Assembly: GCA_946478755.1 (NCBI GenBank)
Contig: CAMLDJ010000171.1
Span: 1-11,145 of the forward strand
DNA: 11,145 nucleotides
Reading direction: 5' to 3'
From: an uncultured Pedobacter sp.
Lineage (GTDB): Bacteria; Bacteroidota; Bacteroidia; Sphingobacteriales; Sphingobacteriaceae
How positions within the stretch are numbered: the first letter of the stretch is position 1; the number at the start of each line of letters is the position of its first letter. Positions 1 to 5,687 of the stretch are shown here, piece after piece. A program made the position numbers and the translations under genes. Below the pieces are notes generated by a model, which saw only the letters and a program-made list of their open reading frames with translations, did no database searches and had not been told where the DNA came from.

Positions 1-1016
1 GTACTTTCGGGGCTGCTATAAAGGGCCGCTTTTCCGACCGACCGGGCAGTTGCGTTGATCAGCGCCAGGCCAGCACTGAGTACTGGGGTAGGTCTGGTCA
101 CCGGATTAACAAATGGAAAGGGATCTACGGCGCCCTCGGCCGTATAAATACCAAAATGTAAATGAGGAGGGGTGGTTTTCGCATTCCCTGTATTGCCCAT
201 CAGGCCAAGCGTATCTCCCGGAAACACCTGTTGTCCCTCTATGGCCAGCTGTTCATCTAGATGTGCATAATACAAGGTATAGTCTTTACCGCTGGGCCGC
301 ATCCATACCACCTTACCACCTAGGTTATTTTCGTTAACCCGTAGCACCAGCCCTTCTGCGACCGCAACCACAGGTGTACGGAAAGGGGCGAATATGTCTA
401 TGCCTTCGTGTTTCCGGGTGTTCGCATCCCTGCCTTCGCCAAAATAGCTCTGAACGGCTGGCCTCGCTGATGATTTTACGGGGAAGCCCAAAGAAGGGCC
501 GGAGGTGATCTCAATGGTATATTGTCCGCTTTGCAGCAGTTCGGGCTGCAGCCGCATCAGATAGGTGCCGTTTGCTTTGATCTCCAACTCAAGAGGCTTC
601 CCGGTTGTATCTGCGGAGGCCAGCAATTGGTCGTTGCCATCTTCAGGCCTTTCCCATATATCGACATAGATCCGGAACTGGTCAACCGGCTTCTTGCTTA
701 AGCTCACCCTGAGCTTTTGGCCACGGCTAGCGGTGAACTGATAGCTGGAAACGGGGATTCGTTCGGCTGCAAAATAGCCGCTCTCTTTATAAGGAATGCT
801 GATGCTTAACGCATGCTGGAGGCTGCTGTCGGCTTTGCTGATCCAGGATGCACCTAGTGCAGTTTTATCCAGTCCGGCATTGATCAGCTTCTGCCGGTAC
901 GCCTGGTGTGGCGAAACCGGTTTAAAAAGGTTCAAGCCTGATCTGCATGAAAGCAAGGAAGTCAGTAATAGGAGCGCAAAGTATTTCTCCAGGTTAAAGG
1001 TAAGGGGATTAAACAT
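1..1016 (-). CDS. M23-family peptidase lipoprotein, 3' end outside window
   Basis: This is a partial gene of 338 codons, open to the window edge; an in-frame TAA lies about 13 codons before the ATG at 1016. The N-terminus has a short hydrophobic segment ending in a lipobox, L-L-S-C with Cys24, so the product is probably a lipoprotein. Residues about 70-180 are beta-rich and look like a PPC-type sandwich domain. The C-terminal part carries M23 (LytM/peptidase M23) zinc motifs: H203-E-G-I-D207, a Y-Y-A-H motif with His252, and H285-L-H287. M23 enzymes are metallo-endopeptidases, usually cutting peptidoglycan cross-links. All expected zinc and catalytic positions are present, so it is probably active; the actual substrate is not shown by the sequence. 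It diverges from gldA across a 167-bp spacer. Being cut by the window, its full length and any C-terminal domain are unknown. Confidence 0.9.
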   Translation of the reverse strand, partial: MFNPLTFNLEKYFALLLLTSLLSCRSGLNLFKPVSPHQAYRQKLINAGLDKTALGASWISKADSSLQHALSISIPYKESGYFAAERIPVSSYQFTASRGQKLRVSLSKKPVDQFRIYVDIWERPEDGNDQLLASADTTGKPLELEIKANGTYLMRLQPELLQSGQYTIEITSGPSLGFPVKSSARPAVQSYFGEGRDANTRKHEGIDIFAPFRTPVVAVAEGLVLRVNENNLGGKVVWMRPSGKDYTLYYAHLDEQLAIEGQQVFPGDTLGLMGNTGNAKTTPPHLHFGIYTAEGAVDPFPFVNPVTRPTPVLSAGLALINATARSVGKAALYSSPES

Positions 1017-1106
1017 AAATGGCAGATTGTCTAGCTCTTAAACAACAGAATCCTCAGGGATGTTTGTTCGGCTGCGGTAGTTTAAAAAAAATGAATTTCT
1101 TTTTAT

Positions 1107-1120
1107 CGCTGATATCAGCG
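1107..1120. promoter_or_regulatory. Perfect 14-bp palindrome in divergent promoter region
   Basis: CGCTGATATCAGCG reads the same on both strands and stands out as GC-containing in an otherwise AT-rich spacer between the divergent M23 peptidase and gldA genes. The position, 64 bp before gldA and 91 bp before the peptidase, fits a dimeric regulator's operator. The regulator is unknown and the function is inferred only from symmetry and placement. Confidence 0.35.
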
Positions 1121-1183
1121 CTTATTTATTTAATTTGGCAATCTGCTATTCAGCTTTGAGAAAACATTAAATAAGGTACGAAA

Positions 1184-1894
1184 TTGAGCATTAAGGTAAG
1201 CGAATTGTCCAAACATTTTGGCAGGCAAAAAGCAGTAGATGGAATTAGTTTTGAAGCTAAGCCCGGCAGGATATTAGGCTTTTTAGGGCCCAACGGTGCA
1301 GGGAAGTCAACTACTATGCGTATGCTTACCGGCTATACCGCGCCTAGCTCCGGCTCGGCCAGTTTATGCGGTTATGATACCCAGGCCCAAAGTCTTGAAC
1401 TGAGGCGGATCATGGGTTATCTGCCAGAAAACACGCCTTTATATATGGATATGTATGTCAGAGAGTTCCTGCTTTTTGTGGCTGAAACCTATAAATTGAA
1501 GGATGCCACTTTGAAAGTGGAGGAAACCATTAAAAGGGTAGGGTTAACTGCAGAGCAGCATAAAAAAATAGGCATGTTGTCTAAAGGATACAAACAAAGG
1601 GTCGGGCTGGCGCAGGCCATCATCCACAATCCCGAAGTGTTGATCCTGGATGAGCCTACCTCGGGACTGGATCCGAACCAGTTGTCCGAGATCAGGACCT
1701 TGATCAGATCTTTGGGGCAAGACAAGACGGTGATTCTTTCTACGCACATCATGCAGGAGGTTGAAGCCATTTGTGATGATGTGATCATTATTCATAAAGG
1801 TAGAATCGTTGCCAATGCTTCCATTGCGGAATTGAAAGATCAGCACGATTCTGTGTCCTTAGAAGAGATCTTTAAAAAGCTGACGTTTAGATAA
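1184..1894 (+). CDS. gldA: GldA-type ABC transporter ATP-binding protein, short form
   Basis: This is the ATPase subunit expected to power the GldA-GldF-GldG ABC transporter at the inner membrane. The start is TTG at 1184: it gives the usual family opening M-S-I-K-V, and no ATG lies nearby. Visible motifs are Walker A G35-P-N-G-A-G-K-S-T43, a family-typical Y-L-P-E-N segment at 79-83, the signature L-S-K-G-Y at 132-136, Walker B L-I-L-D-E-P at 153-158, the D-loop S-G-L-D at 160-163 and the H-loop S-T-H188. The protein is 236 aa, whereas GldA proteins I know of are about 300 aa. The N-terminal 200 residues match the family well, and the missing part lies between the last ATPase strand and the terminal S-L-E-E-I-F motif. 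Its partners gldF and gldG are about 3 kb downstream. It could instead be a related house-keeping ABC ATPase, but the N-terminal half reads as GldA. Confidence 0.82.
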   Translation: MSIKVSELSKHFGRQKAVDGISFEAKPGRILGFLGPNGAGKSTTMRMLTGYTAPSSGSASLCGYDTQAQSLELRRIMGYLPENTPLYMDMYVREFLLFVAETYKLKDATLKVEETIKRVGLTAEQHKKIGMLSKGYKQRVGLAQAIIHNPEVLILDEPTSGLDPNQLSEIRTLIRSLGQDKTVILSTHIMQEVEAICDDVIIIHKGRIVANASIAELKDQHDSVSLEEIFKKLTFR

Positions 1895-1961
1895 TTAATA
1901 TATTCATTAGGGTTGGGTTCTTGTCTAAAGTTGTTACATGTTTGGTTTATTTAAATAATAA

Positions 1962-1977
1962 TTTCCCTTTGGGGAAA
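1962..1977 (+). other. Small hairpin upstream of barrel gene
   Basis: TTTCCC and GGGAAA form a 6-bp stem around a TTTG loop. It has no T-tract, so it is not a good terminator for gldA. It may sit in the 5' leader or promoter of the barrel gene at 2043. The role is unknown. Confidence 0.25.
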
Positions 1978-1983
1978 ATAAGC

Positions 1984-2028
1984 CGTAAACAATTATTGCT
2001 TAACGTAAATCAAATAAATTAACGTAAA
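1984..2028 (+). repeat. Three CGTAAA repeats, ~20-bp phased, in leader of barrel gene
   Basis: CGTAAA occurs at 1984, 2004 and 2023, so the copies are 20 and 19 bp apart. The last two are part of the longer repeat TTAACGTAAA at 2000-2009 and 2019-2028. The last copy ends 14 bp before the ATG at 2043. The region is AT-rich, has no Shine-Dalgarno sequence and is probably untranslated leader. Phasing near two helical turns could mean a protein-binding site, or it could be a chance product of AT-rich composition. Confidence 0.35.
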
Positions 2029-2042
2029 ACAAAAGAAACAAA

Positions 2043-2705
2043 ATGAAAAAATTATTGCTATCATTAATGATGGTAGGTGCAGGTATTGCTGCTTCTGCTC
2101 AAACAAGTCCGGTTAAATTTGGTATTAAAGCCGGTGTAACTTTTCCTAAAGCTTCGACAAGTGAAGATACAGAAAGAATGGATATTAAAACCAATACTTC
2201 CTTTTATATTGGCGGTACTGCGGATATTCCGGTTGGAGGAATGTTTTCTATTCAGCCAGGTATCACTTTATCCGGTAAAGGTTTTAAAGTAGATGAAAGT
2301 GAAATTGTCGATGGTTTTGGCGGTAGCATACTGGCCAAATCAAATGTTTGGTATATTGAGATTCCAGTAAATGCGCTGGTAAATATTCCTGTAGGCGACG
2401 GCAAAGTATTTTTGGGTGCTGGTCCATATTATGGTATGGCCATTACCGGAAAGGTTAAAACAAAAGTCTCTTTGACAATGGATGGACAGACCCAATCAGA
2501 ATCATCAGATGAAGATATAGATTTTGGAAAGGATGGAGACTTGAAACGAGGTGATTTTGGCATTAACTTTTTGGGAGGTTACCAATTGAGTAATGGCTTT
2601 AATATCCATGCCGGTTATGGATTGGGATTGAGCAATATTGTTCAGGATTCTGAAGGAGATTTGAAGAATAGAGTATTATCAGTAGGTTTAGGTTTTTCTT
2701 TTTAG
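2043..2705 (+). CDS. PorT-like outer-membrane beta-barrel protein
   Basis: The 220-aa protein has a clear signal peptide: Lys2-Lys3, a hydrophobic core, and probable cleavage after A-S-A19 before Gln20. The mature part is made of alternating amphipathic strands rich in Gly and aromatic residues, and it ends in Phe (G-L-G-F-S-F), as expected for an outer-membrane barrel recognised by BamA. Pattern and length fit the PorT/OMP_b-brl_2 group of Bacteroidota, which contains many barrels of unknown function. An acidic loop rich in Ser, Asp and Glu at about residues 150-170 is probably surface exposed. It is monocistronic by appearance: a 148-bp upstream spacer with phased repeats and a terminator immediately after. 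It is not close in sequence to the other two barrels in this window. The specific ligand or role cannot be told. Confidence 0.8.
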   Translation: MKKLLLSLMMVGAGIAASAQTSPVKFGIKAGVTFPKASTSEDTERMDIKTNTSFYIGGTADIPVGGMFSIQPGITLSGKGFKVDESEIVDGFGGSILAKSNVWYIEIPVNALVNIPVGDGKVFLGAGPYYGMAITGKVKTKVSLTMDGQTQSESSDEDIDFGKDGDLKRGDFGINFLGGYQLSNGFNIHAGYGLGLSNIVQDSEGDLKNRVLSVGLGFSF

Positions 2706-2712
2706 TCTGATC

Positions 2713-2778
2713 AAATTATTTTTTTTTAAGCGTCTGTACGGTTTCGGCAGGCGCTTTTTGTTTTAAAAAAAATAATTT
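2713..2778 (+). terminator. Nested double-stem terminator
   Basis: The inner hairpin is a 9-bp stem, AAGCGTCTG at 2728-2736 with CAGGCGCTT at 2748-2756 (one G-T pair), around an 11-nt loop and followed by a T-run. Outside it lies a perfect 14-bp inverted repeat: AAATTATTTTTTTT at 2713-2726 pairs with AAAAAAAATAATTT at 2765-2778. The inner hairpin is an ordinary intrinsic terminator for the barrel gene at 2043. The outer arm makes the structure about 66 nt and nearly symmetric on both strands. Confidence 0.8.
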
Positions 2779-2793
2779 GTTTTTATTTTCCTG

Positions 2794-2801
2794 TAACTAT
2801 G
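2794..2801 (+). promoter_or_regulatory. Possible -7 box for barrel gene at 2856
   Basis: TAACTATG matches five of the six fixed bases of the Bacteroidota -7 box TAnnTTTG and lies 54 bp before the ATG. A TTTG at 2776-2779 could be the -33 element, but the 14-bp gap is shorter than the usual spacing of about 20 bp, so the assignment is weak. Confidence 0.2.
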
Positions 2802-2855
2802 GCAAAGTTTTTGCGTCTATGGGATAAATCAATTAAAAATTAAACATTTAAAAAC

Positions 2856-3371
2856 ATGAAAAAATTATTACTTCTAACAGCAGTTGCAGGTTTATTCGCA
2901 TTTTCAAATGTAAAAGCCCAGGACAAAGCAATGTCAGGACCTAAATTAGGCGTTGGTGTAGAATTCGGATTTCCAATGGGAGATTTTGGTGATGTTAGTA
3001 AATTCGGTGTAGGTGGTTCGTTAACCTATCAGCACCCAATTGCCAATAAACTTAACCTGACCGGTAATGCTGGTTATCTAAGCTTTAAAGCAAAAGATGA
3101 ATTTGGTGGTGGTACTGCTGGATTCATTCCTGTGAAAGCTGGTTTGAGATATTTTCTTGCGGAAAATATCTTTGTAGGTGGAGAACTTGGTGCCGTATTC
3201 GGAACTGAGGATGGAGCAGGAACTGCTTTCGCTTACTCACCAGGTGTGGGAGTTGAGTTTCCTGTTGCTGACAAATCAACTATCGAACTTGGTGGCCGTT
3301 ACGAAGGATGGTCTAACGATGGAACTTCTTCTTTCATCGGTCTGAGACTGGCCTGGAACTTCGGTTTGTAG
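2856..3371 (+). CDS. Outer-membrane beta-barrel protein, paralog of 4400-4918
   Basis: This 171-aa protein has a signal peptide with Lys2-Lys3 and probable cleavage after V-K-A21 before Gln22. The rest is a small Gly-rich barrel of alternating strands, with repeated aromatic positions (Y-Q-H-P-I-A, G-Y-L-S-F, R-Y-F, G-R-Y-E-G-W) and a C-terminal W-N-F-G-L. It lines up over its whole length with the protein at 4400-4918, sharing K-L-G-x-G-V near the N-terminus, P-I-A in the first third, G-T-A-F-A-Y and a G-x-R-Y-E-x-W block near the C-terminus. The two genes are therefore duplicates, now separated by an inverted DUF6266 gene. The leader is AT-rich without a Shine-Dalgarno sequence, and a strong terminator follows. 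Function beyond an outer-membrane barrel is unknown. Confidence 0.8.
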   Translation: MKKLLLLTAVAGLFAFSNVKAQDKAMSGPKLGVGVEFGFPMGDFGDVSKFGVGGSLTYQHPIANKLNLTGNAGYLSFKAKDEFGGGTAGFIPVKAGLRYFLAENIFVGGELGAVFGTEDGAGTAFAYSPGVGVEFPVADKSTIELGGRYEGWSNDGTSSFIGLRLAWNFGL

Positions 3372-3390
3372 TCAATCATGTTCTGTAAAG

Positions 3391-3433
3391 AATAAAAAGG
3401 CCTGTCCGACAATGTCGGACAGGCCTTTTTATT
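3391..3433. terminator. Bidirectional terminator with perfect 20-bp stem
   Basis: Arms 3391-3410 and 3414-3433 are perfect reverse complements over 20 bp, with only AAT as loop. The core GGCCTGTCCGAC is GC-rich and is flanked by A5 on the left and T5 on the right, so it works as an intrinsic terminator in both directions. It sits between the convergent barrel gene (ends 3371) and DUF6266 gene (ends 3466), as expected for a shared terminator. Confidence 0.93.
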
Positions 3434-3465
3434 GCGCAAGAAATCCTTGCCCATTTGGGGAAATT

Positions 3466-4107
3466 TCATGCCGGCACAGCAATTCTCCCTAAATACTGAC
3501 TATCTGATTGCCTTGACCGGTCGGCCGCCACAAAACCAATATAAGTATCTACTTCTTTTCCACTAAACCTATGGTCAAGTTCGACGGTTTGCGTACCTGC
3601 ATTTCTAAAGACTCCGTTAAGAATTCTGGTGATGACTTTCTTAGCTTTTACATCGAACACGACCAGCATCGCCTGATCTGATGCGTATTCCCAGGACACA
3701 TTAGTGACATCCCAGGCAAACTTAATGTGTATTGGATCTTCAAATGTAGCTGTCGGGTTTTCGGCCTGAGGTAAATCGCCACCGCTGACTTTAAACAGGA
3801 CTGGATCAATGTAATGTCCGGCGTCATCCGACACAAGGGCAACTTTACGGGTATAAGAAACGGCACTTCTAAAACCGCCGGTTTTTGTTCCGTAGTTCTT
3901 AAAGCCTACTTTTAAAAAATCTTTTAGCGGATCCAAATACTCCTGCACGATTTTAAATTTTGCCATATTAGCCAATTCGTTTTCAGTAAACTTGGCACGA
4001 CGGACCGGACGGGCACGTATATAACTATCCTCACCCGACTCATAACCGACAACAGTTCCAACTTTGCCGCTAAATCCGCCTAATATTCCATTTTTAATTC
4101 TTCCCAT
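3466..4107 (-). CDS. DUF6266 family protein
   Basis: The 213-aa protein begins M-G-R-I-K-N-G-I-L-G-G-F-S-G-K-V-G-T-V-V-G, the conserved opening I associate with the DUF6266 family of Bacteroidota, whose members are usually about 210 aa and of unknown function. There is no signal peptide and no membrane segment. The N-terminal 40 residues are basic and Gly-rich (R-A-R-P-V-R-R-A-K), followed by a probable helical stretch at about 40-70 and then beta-rich sequence to the end. The start is ATG at 4107. It stands alone on the minus strand between two barrel paralogs, shares a terminator with the upstream barrel, and has a repeat-bearing spacer on its 5' side. The family assignment is from memory of its N-terminus; no function can be inferred. 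Confidence 0.75.
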   Translation of the reverse strand: MGRIKNGILGGFSGKVGTVVGYESGEDSYIRARPVRRAKFTENELANMAKFKIVQEYLDPLKDFLKVGFKNYGTKTGGFRSAVSYTRKVALVSDDAGHYIDPVLFKVSGGDLPQAENPTATFEDPIHIKFAWDVTNVSWEYASDQAMLVVFDVKAKKVITRILNGVFRNAGTQTVELDHRFSGKEVDTYIGFVAADRSRQSDSQYLGRIAVPA

Positions 4108-4151
4108 GTTTTCTATTTTTTAAGTGTCTTCTGGAAACTAACAGATCAGGG

Positions 4152-4290
4152 TTCGACTTGGTTTCGACTGTCACTAAAAGATGACACTGTGGTTACTCGA
4201 TATTAACCCGCTTTAAACTATATCAGCAATCCTGTTATGACCCTGTTTGCACCCTGTTTAGACCCTGTTTACATATGGTTATTTTCGACT
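4152..4290 (+). repeat. TTCGACT direct repeats (three copies)
   Basis: TTCGACT is at 4152-4158, 4163-4169 and 4284-4290. The first two are exactly 11 bp apart, the same period as the neighbouring ACCCTGTTT array, so both sets place equal bases on one DNA face. This suggests protein binding, but the motif is not one I recognise. Confidence 0.4.
4229..4272 (+). repeat. 11-bp tandem repeat, four copies
   Basis: The unit is ACCCTGTTTnn (AAACAGGGT on the other strand). Copies start at 4229 (degenerate, ATCCTGTTATG), 4240, 4251 and 4262; the last three share the same nine bases exactly and vary only in the final two. The 11-bp period is close to one helical turn. It lies 122 bp before the DUF6266 start and 127 bp before the barrel start, so it could regulate either. 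Confidence 0.85.
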
Positions 4291-4399
4291 GGTATTTAGC
4301 GCCAGAGTGAAGCGTATCCATCCCGTGCTGTTCCTTAAAATTTCTTATGTAATGTGCAATGAATTTTATAATATCGCTGATCCTTAAATATTGACCCGA

Positions 4400-4918
4400 A
4401 TGAAGAAATTATTCTCAATAACTGTTGCCTTTTTTTTGATGCTAAACTATGCTGCGGCGCAAACAAAAAACAGGGAGTCTAAACTTGGCCTTGGTGTAGA
4501 CATGGCTATTCCAACCGGTGCTTATCAGGACCAGGCTGATTATGGTCTTGGATTTTCCTTACTTTACCAGAAGCCCATTGCCGACCATTTAAGTATCATA
4601 GGTAATGTCGGTTATTTAAGGTTTCATGGTCCGGCCGTTTACAATGATATTAAATACAAAGAGGGTTACGTCCCGATTAAAACAGGGGCAAGATATTTTA
4701 TTGCCCGATACTTTTTTGCCACAGCTGAACTGGGCGTAACCATACCTACTGCCAATGGTTACGGAAGCGGAACAGCATTTGCCTATGCCCCGGGTATCGG
4801 TGCCTCATTTCCGGTATCTAAAACCGGAACACTTGATATTGGCATCCGTTATGAAAACTGGTCAAGAACTGATGGTACCCGTTCCTTTGGCGGAATCAGG
4901 GCGGGATACAACTTTTAG
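4400..4918 (+). CDS. Outer-membrane beta-barrel protein, paralog of 2856-3371
   Basis: I chose the ATG at 4400 rather than the in-frame TTG at 4391, because it gives a standard signal peptide (M-K-K, hydrophobic core, cleavage after A-A-A20 before Gln21). The protein is then 172 aa, nearly the 171 aa of the paralog at 2856. The mature part aligns throughout with that paralog, for example K-L-G-L-G-V, P-I-A-D, G-T-A-F-A-Y-A-P-G and I-R-Y-E-N-W, and ends in G-Y-N-F with the C-terminal Phe typical of outer-membrane barrels. Base composition is more GC-rich than in the paralog. It lies 40 bp before gldF on the same strand with no hairpin between, so read-through into gldFG is possible. The specific function is unknown. 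Confidence 0.8.
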   Translation: MKKLFSITVAFFLMLNYAAAQTKNRESKLGLGVDMAIPTGAYQDQADYGLGFSLLYQKPIADHLSIIGNVGYLRFHGPAVYNDIKYKEGYVPIKTGARYFIARYFFATAELGVTIPTANGYGSGTAFAYAPGIGASFPVSKTGTLDIGIRYENWSRTDGTRSFGGIRAGYNF

Positions 4919-4931
4919 CAGATATTTTTTC

Positions 4932-4939
4932 TAACTTCG
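4932..4939 (+). promoter_or_regulatory. Possible -7 box for gldFG
   Basis: TAACTTCG matches five of six fixed bases of the Bacteroidota -7 consensus TAnnTTTG and ends 19 bp before the gldF ATG. That is the same spacing as for the exact boxes before dnaN and dedA. No clear TTTG was found at the -33 position. Confidence 0.28.
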
Positions 4940-4958
4940 GCGTCATTAATCTGAATGC

Positions 4959-5687
4959 ATGTACGCAGTTTTTAAACGCGAATTATTTAGCCTGTTAAAC
5001 TCGCTGATGGCTTATATCACCATCGGGATCTTCTTGCTTGCTTTGGGCTTGCTGTTGTGGTTTTTTCCCGATACTTCTATACTGGAATACGGCTATGCAG
5101 AGCTGACCGGCTTTTTTACGCTGGCGCCGTTTTTATTTATGTTTTTAATTCCTGCCCTCACCATGCGTTCTTTTGCGGAAGAACGGAGAGAAGGAACTTA
5201 CATCTTGCTGGCTACCAGACCGCTTACCGACTGGCAGATTATACTGGCAAAATACTGGGCCTGCCTGGTGCTGGTTCTTTTTGCGCTCCTTCCTACGCTG
5301 ATCTATTATTATGCGATAGTCCGGTTGGGTCTGCCCCAGGGCAATATAGATGGAGGGGCGGTTATCGGGAGTTATATCGGACTGCTGTTGTTAGGTGCCG
5401 CCTTCACGGCGATAGGCATTTTTGCCTCGGCGCTTACCAAAAATCAGGTCATTGCTTTTGCTGTTGCCGTATTCATTTGTTTTATTGCCTATCAGGGCCT
5501 TGATGCCATGAGCAGCCTATTTACCCTGCAATATCTGGAAACGGTATTGCTGGCTTTGAGCGTCAATGAGCACTACCAGTCGGTAAGCCGTGGCGTACTG
5601 GATACCCGCGATCTGGTTTACTTTATCAGTTTTGCGGCATTGTTTTTAGGCCTGACCAGGTTAGTGATCGGAGGCAGAAAATGGTAA
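4959..5687 (+). CDS. gldF: GldF, ABC transporter permease subunit
   Basis: GldF is the membrane-spanning subunit of the GldA-GldF-GldG ABC transporter, an ABC-2 type permease. The 242-aa protein has about six hydrophobic segments, at roughly 16-36, 52-68, 98-120, 135-158, 162-180 and 216-236. Between the second and third lies the characteristic cytoplasmic loop M-R-S-F-A-E-E-R-R-E-G-T at 69-80, which in this family contacts the ATPase. Length matches GldF of other Bacteroidota. ATG at 4959 is chosen; a second ATG at 4955 is out of frame. Its stop overlaps gldG by 7 bp (ATGGTAA), so the two are translationally coupled. The transported substrate is not known for this family, and presence of the genes does not prove that the organism glides. 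Confidence 0.92.
   Translation: MYAVFKRELFSLLNSLMAYITIGIFLLALGLLLWFFPDTSILEYGYAELTGFFTLAPFLFMFLIPALTMRSFAEERREGTYILLATRPLTDWQIILAKYWACLVLVLFALLPTLIYYYAIVRLGLPQGNIDGGAVIGSYIGLLLLGAAFTAIGIFASALTKNQVIAFAVAVFICFIAYQGLDAMSSLFTLQYLETVLLALSVNEHYQSVSRGVLDTRDLVYFISFAALFLGLTRLVIGGRKW

Larger units (their letters stand above)
4108..4399. other. 292-bp divergent spacer between DUF6266 gene and third barrel gene
   Basis: This spacer must hold promoters for both the minus-strand DUF6266 gene and the plus-strand barrel gene. It contains three copies of TTCGACT (4152, 4163, 4284), a TGTCA-N8-TGACA inverted repeat at about 4169-4186, and an 11-bp tandem repeat at 4229-4272. No exact TAnnTTTG box was found on either strand. 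A 28-codon minus-strand frame, 4235-4321, starts with ATG and is described under findings but not called as a gene. Confidence 0.7.

Noticed and set aside
113..1041. Plus-strand open frames at 113-337 and 796-1041
   Set aside because: They are antisense to the M23 peptidase gene, which has lipobox and zinc motifs; their translations show no family features.
1134..1158. TTTG at 1134 with CAGCTTTG at 1151 as a gldA promoter
   Set aside because: The gap is only 13 bp against about 20 expected, and the first base of the -7 box does not match.
1489..1846. Minus-strand open frames across gldA
   Set aside because: They lie fully inside the ATPase gene, opposite its conserved motifs, and have no recognisable content.
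1936..1945. TACATGTTTG as a -7 box for the barrel gene at 2043
   Set aside because: It has four bases between TA and TTTG instead of two, and no properly spaced -33 element.
4229..4272. CRISPR array
   Set aside because: The repeats are 11-bp units in direct contact, with no spacers and no cas genes.
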